DNA of 9,982 nucleotides from Planctomycetaceae bacterium (GCA_020426085.1 JAGQQP010000106.1:1-9982), one strand, 5' to 3'; shown: positions 1 to 8,501, counted from the first letter of the stretch. The notes: generated by a model not told the origin, from the letters alone. Translations and numbers: made by a program.

Positions 1-1
1 T

Positions 2-763
2 GATAGCCATCTCTGGGTTCTGAATGGAAATGAAGTGAATGATTACCGGTCTTCTAGTTTGAATTTCGTACTTCCCCTGCCTGATGCTTCCTATGTTTTA
101 ACACAGTACGGCGTCTATACACGAGAACTGTATCATCGAGGTTACGAACGCGAAAAGCAGACACGACTCGTGGCGCCTCTGCATCCGGCTTTCTATCTCG
201 AGGTTCCTTATTATGAGCGTGACAAAACCGGTAAATCATCAGGTTCCGGTTATTTTGGAATTCTGTATTTAACTGAGACCGGTCAGCGACTTACCAATCT
301 GCCTGTCAGCCCCCTGAATCTCGAGCAGGATGAGAGCAGGTACGACGACGTCGATTTCAATCCTGAATTCAGCCTCGATAAACGATTGATTTATATTCCC
401 CAGGCAGATCTGCTGCTGACCTTTCCGTACACGAATGATCGAATTCTGATTTCCCCCATTCAACTGCAATCTGAACTGAAGAAGCGGGGGACGGACTATC
501 TGTATATTTCATCATTGCCCCCGAAACATTTTCAAAAAGGGGGAAAATTCGAATATCAACTGCAAGTGGAATCCAGTTCCAGTCAGGTTCAGGTCGAACT
601 CAGCGCGGCTCCCGCAGGAATGAAACTGACGGATCATAAAACACTCGTGTGGGAAGTGCCGAATCACTTTGCTGAAGCTGAAGTGTTTGTGGTCATTACG
701 GCGACAGCGGAGGGTGATCTGAAGACGTTTCAGTCATTTCGGCTGGAGGTCCAGGACCGCTGA
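2..763 (+). CDS. Partial secreted-type propeller/Ig-like protein (short type), 5' end outside window
   Basis: This is the 3' portion of a gene cut by the left edge. The frame is open from base 2, before the GTG at 35, so that GTG is not a credible start. The visible 253 codons hold the last blade-like segments of a beta-propeller-like region (conserved YIPQAD at 389-409) and then an Ig-like domain of the He_PIG kind (494-763), with a conserved Y-x-L core and a GM...L-x-W strand. The protein stops directly after the final Ig strand (FRLEVQDR), just like the gene at 7317-8501, with which it shares an ESSS...VELSA segment; the two form one short subclass lacking the SHD1/DUF1559 tail. The signal peptide and first blades must lie upstream and cannot be seen. 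Function is unknown; export and a binding or scaffold role are inferred from the paralogues. Confidence 0.85.
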   Translation, partial: DSHLWVLNGNEVNDYRSSSLNFVLPLPDASYVLTQYGVYTRELYHRGYEREKQTRLVAPLHPAFYLEVPYYERDKTGKSSGSGYFGILYLTETGQRLTNLPVSPLNLEQDESRYDDVDFNPEFSLDKRLIYIPQADLLLTFPYTNDRILISPIQLQSELKKRGTDYLYISSLPPKHFQKGGKFEYQLQVESSSSQVQVELSAAPAGMKLTDHKTLVWEVPNHFAEAEVFVVITATAEGDLKTFQSFRLEVQDR

Positions 764-850
764 CTGACAAAGCGATGGAATGTGTGCACCTTAAAAAATC
801 AGAATGATTATTTTGTGATATGAAAAACTCTCGACGTCATCGATCGATAA

Positions 851-855
851 AAGGA
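851..855 (+). promoter_or_regulatory. Shine-Dalgarno-like site for the gene at 865
   Basis: AAGGA lies 9 nt before the ATG at 865. The alternative in-frame ATG at 820 has no purine-rich motif at a suitable distance (it is preceded by an AT-rich stretch). This favours the start at 865, which also places the signal peptide directly at the N-terminus. Confidence 0.5.
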
Positions 856-864
856 AAGACCGGA

Positions 865-3264
865 ATGCATTGCTTAAGCCGATGGGGTGGTCTGATCGTT
901 TTGCTGGGTTCACTTTTCATGGGACTTGCAGAAGCACGGGCCCAGGTAGAGCTTCCGGCGATTACGCCTGCCCGCTTTTCCGGTGATCAGAAAGAGTTTC
1001 GATTGCCGGCCAAGGTGGATAATCTGGTTGTCGCCGGCGGTGGTCGTTACCTGATTCTGCAATTAAAAAAAATTCGGCACCTGATCGTGTTTGATACCGC
1101 TAAAGCAGACATCGCCAGTTATCTGCCGATGCCATCCAGCGAATGTTTTTTTGCTGCAGGTGCCCACGATCTGATCATTTTGTCTCCGGAGAAAATGACG
1201 ATAGAACGCTGGGACCTCACTACTTTCAAGCAGGAGCAGGTTGTCCCCGTTCCCTTTCCAGAACGAGTAGTCGAAATCGCGATGGGGCCTGCTTCCCCGG
1301 GGCCGCTGGTGATTCTGGTTTCTGAGGGAACCAATAAACAGAGTTGTAAATTCATCGATCCCCACACACTGAAGTTACTGGAACTGAAACAGTTCATCGA
1401 ACCCGAAAGAGCGGCAGAGGAGGCAGACCCGCGTCGCAGCCGGTTCCTGTCTCGACGGAGGGAGGAGCAGACGATCCCGGAGTATCTGAAATCGATACAC
1501 CCCTCTGCCAGTGGTCAGCTTGTCACGACCGATTACTGTATGATGATGATTACAGAGAATAGTGTGGTCTATCGCTTAAATCGTAATTCAGGTCTGCCTG
1601 ATGCTGCAGGAAATCTGCTGTATAGCCCCAAGTCCGTTTATTCTGTTGGTCTGGATGAGTCGACTCCGTCAGGCGAATGGGGAATTCCCTATCCTTCGGT
1701 TCAGCCGGGACTGTACTTTGTCGTGCACTCCCGAAACGTTAATTCAAACGCACCGCAGTCCGGGGTCGTGCTGCAGATCGAGAATGATCCTGGTTTGCAG
1801 TTTCCGCTTGAAAAAGTAAATACGGAGTTAAGCATCAATAGTAACCCCTTTAATCTGCCCATGGAAAAACGGTTCACTTATATCCCTGCTGCTGAATTAG
1901 TGGTGCAGATTCCAAGTATTGCTGACAGACTGATTCTCCACAAAGCAGACATTTCAGCGATGTTGAAAAAATCGAAAGTCGATTATGCATATGTCACTTC
2001 GATTCCTCCCAATTCCGCAGTGTTGGGTGAGAACTATCAGTATCAGCTGACTGTGGTTTCGAACAAAGGAGTCAAATACGAACTGACGGCTGCACCCGCA
2101 CAGATGACGATTTCATCGACCGGTCTGATTCAATGGCAGGTGCCCGATCAACTTTCGGACACGGTTGTGCCTGTAGAAGTTCAGCTGGAAATGGCATCCG
2201 GAAAGAAAACGAAATATGCATTCGCAATTGCCATACCAGCGGTCTCTGGAAGTATCGCCCGGAAAAGTCAGATGGCTGCAGCGTTAAAAGAGCAAGCCAG
2301 GCAGGACCAGATGCAGGCGCGGCGCTATCAGCAATTCGAATCCATGCTTAAAAAACTGGAAGAATCGGGGTCCAAAGCAAAGCAGCTTGTCGAGGAAAGA
2401 GCGTTGGGATATCTGAGACAGATGGAGGAAACTGAGAAAAGAAAACAGGCAGAATATGAATTACGCAGCTGGAAAGATGCAGCGGGCAATGAACTTGAAG
2501 CGAAGTTTGTAGAAGTGTTTGCCGGTAAGGTGAAATTGAAAAGTGAAACATCGGGAGATTATGACGTACCTTTGATCGCGTTGAGTGCCCAGGATCAGAC
2601 ATTCATTCAGAAAATCACAGCTGCTGCGCGTGAAAAGCGAAAACAGCTGCAAGCAGAAGATCCACTGCCTACTTCCCCGCGACAGCAGCTTCGTGTGATC
2701 TACACCGGGATGCAACAGGCATTGCAAAAGTTGAATGGCAGATTTCTGACGGCTCATCATCACGCTAGCGGAAATCGGCCACTTCTCAGCTGGCGCGTGG
2801 ACCTGTTGCGTTATGTCGGAGGCGAGGATCTCTACAGGCTGTTCCGGCATGACGAGCCCTGGGACAGTGAATACAACAAACGCCTGATTCCTCTAATGCC
2901 GGCTTTCTATCGCACGCCGAACTCAAAAGCAGGTGAGGGTAAAACCAACCTGCAGGTAATTATCGGCGATCATTGCCTGTTTAAGAGTAAGGGATATGTC
3001 GGTCTCACTGAAGTGACCGATGAGCTAAGTCAAACTGCGATGCTGGTTGAAGTACCGGATAAACTGGCAGTGGAGTGGACGAAGCCTGATGACTGGGAAT
3101 TTACTTCAGAGTCATCCATCAAAGACCTGTTCGGTTTTCAACCTGGTGGATTCTATGCATTGTTCGCCGATGGGGCTGTGAAACTCATTTCGAGTGAAAA
3201 TTCATTAAAAGAAATATCACGGGCATTCATCCGCGATGATGGGGAAACGTTGAACTTGAAGTGA
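865..3264 (+). CDS. Secreted propeller - Ig-like - coiled coil - SHD1 - DUF1559 protein
   Basis: An exported multidomain protein of 799 residues from ATG 865 (814 from the ATG at 820). Residues 1-26 form a signal peptide with likely cleavage after ARA. Residues about 30-370 are a beta-propeller-like region starting with ITPARF and AGGGRYLI (57-64), with MGPASPGP and a YIPAAE strand further on. Residues about 373-458 are an Ig-like He_PIG-type domain. Residues about 469-533 are charged and coiled-coil-like. Residues 534-584 match SHD1 (R-S-W-x-D-x-x-G, EAKFVEVFAGKV, LSAQDQTFI). Residues 639-799 match the C-terminal part of DUF1559 (LLSWRV, HDEPWDS, FYRTP, VEWTKP.DW, ALFADG). The type IV pilin-like N-terminal helix common in DUF1559 proteins is absent. 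Propeller class B, closest to the second module of the next gene. No catalytic motif is visible; location in periplasm or at the surface is inferred. Confidence 0.9.
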   Translation: MHCLSRWGGLIVLLGSLFMGLAEARAQVELPAITPARFSGDQKEFRLPAKVDNLVVAGGGRYLILQLKKIRHLIVFDTAKADIASYLPMPSSECFFAAGAHDLIILSPEKMTIERWDLTTFKQEQVVPVPFPERVVEIAMGPASPGPLVILVSEGTNKQSCKFIDPHTLKLLELKQFIEPERAAEEADPRRSRFLSRRREEQTIPEYLKSIHPSASGQLVTTDYCMMMITENSVVYRLNRNSGLPDAAGNLLYSPKSVYSVGLDESTPSGEWGIPYPSVQPGLYFVVHSRNVNSNAPQSGVVLQIENDPGLQFPLEKVNTELSINSNPFNLPMEKRFTYIPAAELVVQIPSIADRLILHKADISAMLKKSKVDYAYVTSIPPNSAVLGENYQYQLTVVSNKGVKYELTAAPAQMTISSTGLIQWQVPDQLSDTVVPVEVQLEMASGKKTKYAFAIAIPAVSGSIARKSQMAAALKEQARQDQMQARRYQQFESMLKKLEESGSKAKQLVEERALGYLRQMEETEKRKQAEYELRSWKDAAGNELEAKFVEVFAGKVKLKSETSGDYDVPLIALSAQDQTFIQKITAAAREKRKQLQAEDPLPTSPRQQLRVIYTGMQQALQKLNGRFLTAHHHASGNRPLLSWRVDLLRYVGGEDLYRLFRHDEPWDSEYNKRLIPLMPAFYRTPNSKAGEGKTNLQVIIGDHCLFKSKGYVGLTEVTDELSQTAMLVEVPDKLAVEWTKPDDWEFTSESSIKDLFGFQPGGFYALFADGAVKLISSENSLKEISRAFIRDDGETLNLK

Positions 3265-3328
3265 GCGTGATTAGTTGATGAACCAGCGAATGGAATTGAA
3301 TGACGTTTCTGTTTGTGACATGAGTTGT

Positions 3329-3332
3329 GGAG
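3329..3332 (+). promoter_or_regulatory. Shine-Dalgarno-like site for the gene at 3340
   Basis: GGAG sits 7 nt before the ATG at 3340. It overlaps the five extra codons that a TTG start at 3325 would add, so the ATG at 3340 is the better start. Confidence 0.55.
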
Positions 3333-3339
3333 TGATGTG

Positions 3340-6300
3340 ATGCGGCTGAATCAATTACGGTTATTCTGTTTTATACTGGCTGCGGTCTGCTGCCTTGAGG
3401 TGCTGTCTGCGCAGGAGAAAAAAGACGTAGCAGTGAAAACACAGATTCATGCCAGCCGCATTGAGGAGAATGTGGCGCGAATTTATCGCGAGATGCCTGA
3501 ACTGAAGCCGCCAGCGTCGCGGCGCAGTCTTACTGAGCGTAAACCGGGTGAGGCACATCTGGTACCCGTCACACTCCCTCCGATTCTGCCTGCCCGATTT
3601 GAAGGTGCAAAAACGACCGTTCAGCTGCCTGCTGAATACAGTGATGTCGTTGAGGGGGGCGGTGGACGTTTTCTGATTTTTTATCTGAAGCAACTGAAGC
3701 AAATGGCAATATTTGATGTGTCCGCTGCCCGGATTGTCAAATACCTGCCGCTGGATTCGGAAGATGTGGCGTTCGCAGCCAGTGCCGACAAGCTGTTGAT
3801 TGTTGCCCGCGATAAAGCATTTATTCGACGTTATGACCTGTTAACTTTTGAGCAGGAGCTGACGAAGCCGTTACCCGAACCTGACTTATTTTACCGCATC
3901 GCGATGGGTTCTGCTTCGAATGGTCCCTTTCTGCTGCGTAGCGGCGAGGATCAGCTTCCCAAACACTGGTTACTGTATGATCTGGCGACGCTGGAGCCGA
4001 ATGGATTGCAGGTTGAGACAGAGCGTTTCGATGTGCGGGGTGGCCCCAACCTGCTGCTCCGCGCCTCAGCCAACGGGCGAGTGTTTACACTCCGCGATTT
4101 ACATAATGCAGCGAGTCTGGTTGTGGACCAGAATTCGGCAAACAAGTTCAGGAATACCTTTTCAGGTGGTTATCCCTTACCCAGCGCCGATGGCAAAACG
4201 ATTTATCACAACGGGCGCGTCTATAACAGTGAGATGAAGCCGCAGTCTTCGCCTTTTAACTGGTTCGGCGTCCCCAGCAGTTCCGGTGATTTCTTTCTGA
4301 CACGCGGGGAAAATAAAGAGAGCTCTACCCTGCTGATCATGCAGCCGGGCAACCCGGATCCCGTTCTGTCCGTACCCGAAATTGGTGAGCCAGTCTATGG
4401 AAAGTATTACTCACTGTTTAAAGCAGGGGAAACGGGGTATCGGTTGTATTTTATCAAGGATGCCAAAACTCTGATCTTTCTGCCTGCAAGTAATACTGAG
4501 ATTATGCTCTACCGGTTTGATCTGGAGCGGGCACTGGAAGAATCCGGTAAAGATTATTTCCTGGTGATCAGTCAACCGCCTGTATCTGCAGAGCGGGGGA
4601 CGAAATTTACCTATCCACTTCAAGTCAAAGCAAAACCGGCGCAAGTAAAGTTCAAAGTGAATATCGGTCCCGAAGGAATGACTGTGAACCCGCAGGGACT
4701 GGTGGAATGGCAGGTCCCGCGAGACTTGATCGAAGAGCAGGTCGATGTCGTTTTATCGATGACAAAACCTTCCGGAAAGGAAATACTGCAGACGTTTCGA
4801 TTAGCGATACAGGGAGAGCAGGCTGCCACGGATTCCCCTCCTGAGCCCGTCGTGACACCAGAGTCTGCAGAACTCAAAACGGATACTAAATATACCGCGT
4901 TGCCGACCATCACCCCGGTTCAATTCAAAGACGATCAGAAGCAGATTAACCTGCCGACACCGATGACAGATCTCGTGACGGGGGGAGGCGGACGCTACCT
5001 GATCATGTATTTGAAAGCATTGAAGCGGCTGGCAGTCTTCGACTGTTCCCAGGGGGCGATTGTGAAGTATCTCCCCGTCGATTCGGAAGACATCCTGTTT
5101 GCAGCCAGCGGTTATCATCTGATGGTTCTGCTTCGGGACAAAATGTTAATTCAACGCTGGAATTTATCGACGTTGAAGCGCGAGTTGACGATCCCCGTGC
5201 CCACTACAGCCCGAATCGGAGGGATGGTGATGGGGAGTGCCTCGCATGGACCATTGGTTTTGTTCTGTGAACCGGGCCCGTCGATTCTATTTCTTGATCC
5301 GGACACCATGCAACTGCTCGCGCTGGAAAAAGAACGCGAGTCAGATAAGAACCGCAGTGTCTACCGTGGTATTGAATCACGTTATCTCCCGTACGCTGCT
5401 GCCTCAGCCAACGGGCAGGTGATTGCGGTGGGAGAGACGATTCTTGTCTTGAAAGGGAACAGCTATGAGAGACGTCTCAGTCCAAAGCTCTTTTATTCTT
5501 CGGGGGTCAGGAAGGAAAAAGATTACGGGATGCGGCCCGCTACCGACGGCAGGCAGATCTATGCACCGCTGAATGTCTACAACCAGCAGATGGAACGAGA
5601 CAGCAGTAACAGGCAGTCATCCAATCTGCTGATTCCGGCAACGCAACCTGGGTTCTATCTCTCCCTCATCGGGCATTACAGCAGGGGGGGCAGTACAGGA
5701 CTGTCATTATGTCTGGAAGGTGATCCCAAACCGTTTACCGAATTGAAGCAGGTAGATGTATCGCTGAATCGAATCGCGCGGGATCACGTTTTCAGTATGT
5801 CGGGCATGGCTTATACCAGGCGTTATATCCTGGTGCCTGATGCGCATCTGCTGATTCAGATACCGACGGGAGACACGAGTCTGGTTCTTCACAAAATCAA
5901 CCCGGAGCTGTTGCTGAGACAGAATGCCGAATACTACCTGTTTGTTTCCTCGCCTTCGCTGTCTGCAGCCCACCTCGGGAAACCCTGGGAGCATCAGATC
6001 AAGGTTCAATCGAAGCAGGGGGGCGTCAAGTATCAACTGTCATACGGGCCGGAGGGCATGGCTGTTTCACCTTCAGGCCTGGTGACCTGGACGCCGCCGA
6101 AAGACTATGACAGAGTGCAGGAGGTCGCTGTGATTATCATCGAAGATCAGTCCGGAAAGCAGATCAAGCATCATCTGACAATTTCCATTCCGGAAGCAGC
6201 CGAGAATGCGGCTCGTGCTGCAGCAGAGGAATTGGCACAGATTCAGGCAATGAAGGAGGCCCGGGAGCGCCTGGAACAGGAGCGTCGCAAGCAGGAGTAT

Positions 6301-7296
6301 GAGAGAAAGAGCCAAAGAGGAAGAATGCGCAGGATTCCCGTCCAACAGCCTCAAGCAATCACAACCCAGTATGCTGTTAAAGTCGGTCCGATTGCCAAGG
6401 CGAAAGCAGATGCCAATGCACTACGCCTGTTCGAACAAAAAGCAGAGGAATTAAATCAACGTCAGTTAACCCGGGGGACTCGAACCTGGACAGACTACAA
6501 GGAAAATCAGTTTGAGGCACAACTGACTCGAGTCTTTGCCGGGTATGGATATTTCAATACCCCGATTATGAAACAGGATCGAACCAGCCTGACCCTCAAG
6601 CTGCCACTGGATAAATTGAGTACGGAAGATCGTAAGTATGTAACTGCAATCACCGGCTATCTGGCTAATCAACGAAATTTATATGAAAACCTGAAAACGG
6701 AAGTCCATTCACCACGGCCTGGTATGACCAAAATTGTACCGGGCCTGGAAAGGTTTACTTTCAGGGGGTCTCAAACCGTTCCTCCTTATTCCGTGGATGA
6801 CAAGGGAAAACCATTGCTGAGTTGGCGCGTACAGATCTTGCCGGCGATTGGCGGACTCGACCTGTATCGCCTGTTTCATCATGATGAACCCTGGGACAGT
6901 CCGCATAACATACAGCTGCTTCCATTTATGCCCGAATTTTATCGCTCTCCCGATTCAAAAGCAGCTCTCGGAAAGACAAACCTGCTGGGGGTGTCGGGCA
7001 AGCATTCGCTGTTCTCCACTGCAGCAGAAGATCAAAAGCCTGAGGTGATAGATGGGCTTGATCAGACGGCTCTGCTCGTAGAGGTCCCCGATCCACTGGC
7101 GGTCGAATGGACGAAGCCTGTGGACTGGGAGTATGTGGATCAGAATTCCATTAAATCGCTGTATGGTTTTCGTACTGATGGTTTTTACGTCCTGTTTGCC
7201 GATGGCAGCTCCAGGTTCATTTCCAGCAAAAACTCCCTGGACACGCTGTCCCGGCTGTTTACCTGTGATGATGGTCTGCCTTTTGAATTAAAATAA
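3340..7296 (+). CDS. Giant secreted protein: two propeller/Ig modules, coiled coil, SHD1-like, DUF1559
   Basis: A 1318-residue exported protein. Residues 1-24 are a signal peptide (cleavage after LSA). Residues 25-77 are a polar, partly helical linker not shared with neighbours. Module A (78-490) has GGGGRFLI at 106 and an Ig-like domain from about 405 to 490. A Pro/Glu/Thr-rich linker (491-520) leads to module B (521-951), with GGGGRYLI at 548 and an Ig-like domain from 864. A charged coiled coil (about 953-1000) follows, then a diverged SHD1-like segment (1048-1105, R-T-W start, LSTEDRKYV end, with an extra loop) and a DUF1559 C-terminal domain (1158-1318: LLSWRV, HDEPWDS, VEWTKP.DW, LFADG). 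Module B plus tail is collinear with the upstream gene, whereas module A resembles the gene at 8607. The tandem modules indicate internal duplication or fusion. No active-site motif is seen; a structural or ligand-binding surface role is inferred. Confidence 0.9.
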   Translation: MRLNQLRLFCFILAAVCCLEVLSAQEKKDVAVKTQIHASRIEENVARIYREMPELKPPASRRSLTERKPGEAHLVPVTLPPILPARFEGAKTTVQLPAEYSDVVEGGGGRFLIFYLKQLKQMAIFDVSAARIVKYLPLDSEDVAFAASADKLLIVARDKAFIRRYDLLTFEQELTKPLPEPDLFYRIAMGSASNGPFLLRSGEDQLPKHWLLYDLATLEPNGLQVETERFDVRGGPNLLLRASANGRVFTLRDLHNAASLVVDQNSANKFRNTFSGGYPLPSADGKTIYHNGRVYNSEMKPQSSPFNWFGVPSSSGDFFLTRGENKESSTLLIMQPGNPDPVLSVPEIGEPVYGKYYSLFKAGETGYRLYFIKDAKTLIFLPASNTEIMLYRFDLERALEESGKDYFLVISQPPVSAERGTKFTYPLQVKAKPAQVKFKVNIGPEGMTVNPQGLVEWQVPRDLIEEQVDVVLSMTKPSGKEILQTFRLAIQGEQAATDSPPEPVVTPESAELKTDTKYTALPTITPVQFKDDQKQINLPTPMTDLVTGGGGRYLIMYLKALKRLAVFDCSQGAIVKYLPVDSEDILFAASGYHLMVLLRDKMLIQRWNLSTLKRELTIPVPTTARIGGMVMGSASHGPLVLFCEPGPSILFLDPDTMQLLALEKERESDKNRSVYRGIESRYLPYAAASANGQVIAVGETILVLKGNSYERRLSPKLFYSSGVRKEKDYGMRPATDGRQIYAPLNVYNQQMERDSSNRQSSNLLIPATQPGFYLSLIGHYSRGGSTGLSLCLEGDPKPFTELKQVDVSLNRIARDHVFSMSGMAYTRRYILVPDAHLLIQIPTGDTSLVLHKINPELLLRQNAEYYLFVSSPSLSAAHLGKPWEHQIKVQSKQGGVKYQLSYGPEGMAVSPSGLVTWTPPKDYDRVQEVAVIIIEDQSGKQIKHHLTISIPEAAENAARAAAEELAQIQAMKEARERLEQERRKQEYERKSQRGRMRRIPVQQPQAITTQYAVKVGPIAKAKADANALRLFEQKAEELNQRQLTRGTRTWTDYKENQFEAQLTRVFAGYGYFNTPIMKQDRTSLTLKLPLDKLSTEDRKYVTAITGYLANQRNLYENLKTEVHSPRPGMTKIVPGLERFTFRGSQTVPPYSVDDKGKPLLSWRVQILPAIGGLDLYRLFHHDEPWDSPHNIQLLPFMPEFYRSPDSKAALGKTNLLGVSGKHSLFSTAAEDQKPEVIDGLDQTALLVEVPDPLAVEWTKPVDWEYVDQNSIKSLYGFRTDGFYVLFADGSSRFISSKNSLDTLSRLFTCDDGLPFELK
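3571..4809 (+). repeat. Module A of the internal duplication (propeller + Ig-like)
   Basis: First copy of an in-frame duplicated unit within the giant gene. Landmarks in order are ILPARF, GGGGRFLI, IAMGSASNGP, ASANGR and the Ig-like PEGMTV...L-x-W. It ends at FRLAIQG, exactly where the short-type genes (763, 8501) stop. It is most like the N-terminal part of the gene at 8607, sharing KPG-x-AHL-x-PV and KTTV-x-LP. Confidence 0.8.
4063..4078 (+). repeat. 16-nt exact direct repeat, copy 1 of 2
   Basis: GCCTCAGCCAACGGGC occurs here and identically at 5401-5416, 1338 bp (446 codons) apart and in the same frame. It encodes the shared ASANG strand motif of modules A and B and is a nucleotide-level trace of the internal duplication. 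Confidence 0.75.
4900..6192 (+). repeat. Module B of the internal duplication (propeller + Ig-like)
   Basis: Second copy of the unit; its GGGGR motif lies 442 residues after that of module A. Landmarks are ITPVQF, GGGGRYLI, VMGSASHGP, ASANGQ, a VPDAH strand and PEGMAV...LVTW. It is closest to the single module of the gene at 865 (shared ITP-x-x-F-x-x-DQK) and, like it, is followed by the coiled coil-SHD1-DUF1559 tail. Confidence 0.8.
5401..5416 (+). repeat. 16-nt exact direct repeat, copy 2 of 2
   Basis: Identical to 4063-4078 and in the same reading frame, within module B. Confidence 0.75.
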
Positions 7297-7303
7297 GCTG
7301 TGT

Positions 7304-7308
7304 GAGGA
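7304..7308 (+). promoter_or_regulatory. Shine-Dalgarno-like site for the gene at 7317
   Basis: GAGGA is 8 nt before the GTG at 7317. It lies inside the extra codons implied by a GTG start at 7302, which has no such motif of its own. It begins 8 bases after the stop of the upstream gene, which suggests translational coupling. Confidence 0.55.
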
Positions 7309-7316
7309 AATTGTCT

Positions 7317-8501
7317 GTGCGTATTTTATTTTATCTTCTGTTGTGTATGCAGTTGATCGCGAGCGTTCCCGTGCCGCTTTCTGCGCAGGAAACCGCGACG
7401 CCGACGGCTGCGGCGCAAGCGTCTGTGTTCAGGAAATATCGAGGCGGACATCAGGATTTGAAAATGCCGGCAGAGATTACCGATGTCAGTCTGGCGGCGA
7501 ACGGCCGTTATCTGCTGATTTACATGAAGTCACTGCGCACGGTCAGCGTGTACGATGTGAATGAGGCCCGCATCGTCAAGGATCTGGCGATGGCCACAGA
7601 CGATGCTATGATTGCCGGCGGTCTAGCAGAGATGATCGTCGTCAATCGACAGCAGAACCTGATCGAACGCTGGTCGCTGGCTTCACTCGAACGGGAGACT
7701 GTCAAACGGCTGCTAATACCGGGCAAAGTGACTCGACTCGATCTCGATTATGATTCGTATGGCCCTTTGAAGCTCTCCCAGATTGAAGGCCGGGCCGATC
7801 TGTCTCAACCGCGAAAACCTGTTTTCTATATTGACTTGGAGACACTGGAAGAGGTAAGCCCTCCCGACCCGCATCTGGTTCCGAAGTTGTCCAGGGAAGA
7901 GCAGAGTTTCAACAGTAAAATGGGATACTGCACTCATCCGGATTATGCCGTCTCTATACCGTACCGGCTGGACGACCGCAAACGATTCCCTACTGGCGAA
8001 AATAATATAGAGCATGTCAGCATCTTTACCAGGAAGCCGGCCAAACAGCTCGGGTATGCCGAGATTGGTTTTATGGGGCAAATGAAATTCGGGCAGAGAG
8101 AGACGCTGATTACGGACAAAAAACGGATCTACTTTATCCCGCAGGCAGATCAGATCCTGTCGATTCCGCTTTCGAATGATCGCCTGCATATTTCCCGGTT
8201 TGAATTGAGTCAGTTGCTCCGCAAAGAATCTCCGTATTTATTCGTCTCTTCCCTTCCACACGGCGTGTGCCGACGCGGTCAGGAGTGGCAATACCAGCTT
8301 GAACTGGAATCCTCATCCAAAGAAGTTGCTGTCGAATTGAGTGCCGGGCCAGAGGGTATGCAGATTTCAGATTCCGGAAAACTGACCTGGCGCGTTCCGG
8401 AAGACTTTAAATCAGATCAGGCGGTTGTGATTGTCTCTCTAATGCCCCAGGATGGTAAAACGAAATTTCAAAACTTCTCTTTAGAGATACGAGATCAGTA
8501 A
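7317..8501 (+). CDS. Secreted short-type protein: reduced propeller + Ig-like domain
   Basis: A 394-residue exported protein from GTG 7317 (399 from the GTG at 7302). Residues 1-23 are a signal peptide with cleavage after LSA. A propeller-like region follows, starting at VSLAANGRYLLIY (where the paralogues have GGGGR) and ending at the IYFIPQAD strand. Between the first-blade motif and the Ig-like domain it has 246 residues, against 299-316 in the other complete copies, so one to two blades appear to be missing; the ASANGR motif is not recognisable and MGSAS-x-GP has become DYDSYGP. Residues about 306-394 are the Ig-like domain (GMQISDSGKLTW). The protein ends there, without coiled coil, SHD1 or DUF1559. 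It lies 20 bp after the giant gene and is probably cotranscribed with it. Its closest relative here is the gene cut by the left edge. Function unknown. Confidence 0.88.
   Translation: MRILFYLLLCMQLIASVPVPLSAQETATPTAAAQASVFRKYRGGHQDLKMPAEITDVSLAANGRYLLIYMKSLRTVSVYDVNEARIVKDLAMATDDAMIAGGLAEMIVVNRQQNLIERWSLASLERETVKRLLIPGKVTRLDLDYDSYGPLKLSQIEGRADLSQPRKPVFYIDLETLEEVSPPDPHLVPKLSREEQSFNSKMGYCTHPDYAVSIPYRLDDRKRFPTGENNIEHVSIFTRKPAKQLGYAEIGFMGQMKFGQRETLITDKKRIYFIPQADQILSIPLSNDRLHISRFELSQLLRKESPYLFVSSLPHGVCRRGQEWQYQLELESSSKEVAVELSAGPEGMQISDSGKLTWRVPEDFKSDQAVVIVSLMPQDGKTKFQNFSLEIRDQ

Noticed and set aside
793..814. An AT-rich imperfect hairpin (one-base bulge, 3-nt loop) upstream of the gene at 865
   Set aside because: Only one G-C pair supports it and no T-run follows; too weak to call a terminator or control element.
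1843..1851. An NPF tripeptide in the gene at 865, recalling the NPFxD ligand of the yeast Sla1 SHD1 domain
   Set aside because: The next residues are Asn-Leu, not x-Asp, it lies at the edge of a predicted blade, and it is not conserved in the paralogues.
3367..3393. Cysteines in the signal peptides (also in genes 4 and 5) as possible lipoprotein lipidation sites
   Set aside because: The residue before each Cys is Val, Cys, Phe or Leu or similar rather than Gly/Ala/Ser, and a normal Ala-x-Ala or Ala-x-Gly site follows.
865..7296. Possible eukaryote-like membrane coat proteins, because propeller-bearing coat-like proteins have been reported in planctomycetes
   Set aside because: The propeller is followed by an Ig-like domain and a short coiled coil, not an alpha-solenoid, and the proteins carry signal peptides.
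7713..8189. A 158-codon minus-strand open frame, with others such as 8682-9110 and 2461-2850
   Set aside because: They lie antisense inside genes with clear domain homology and conserved motifs, and their translations show no recognisable domain.
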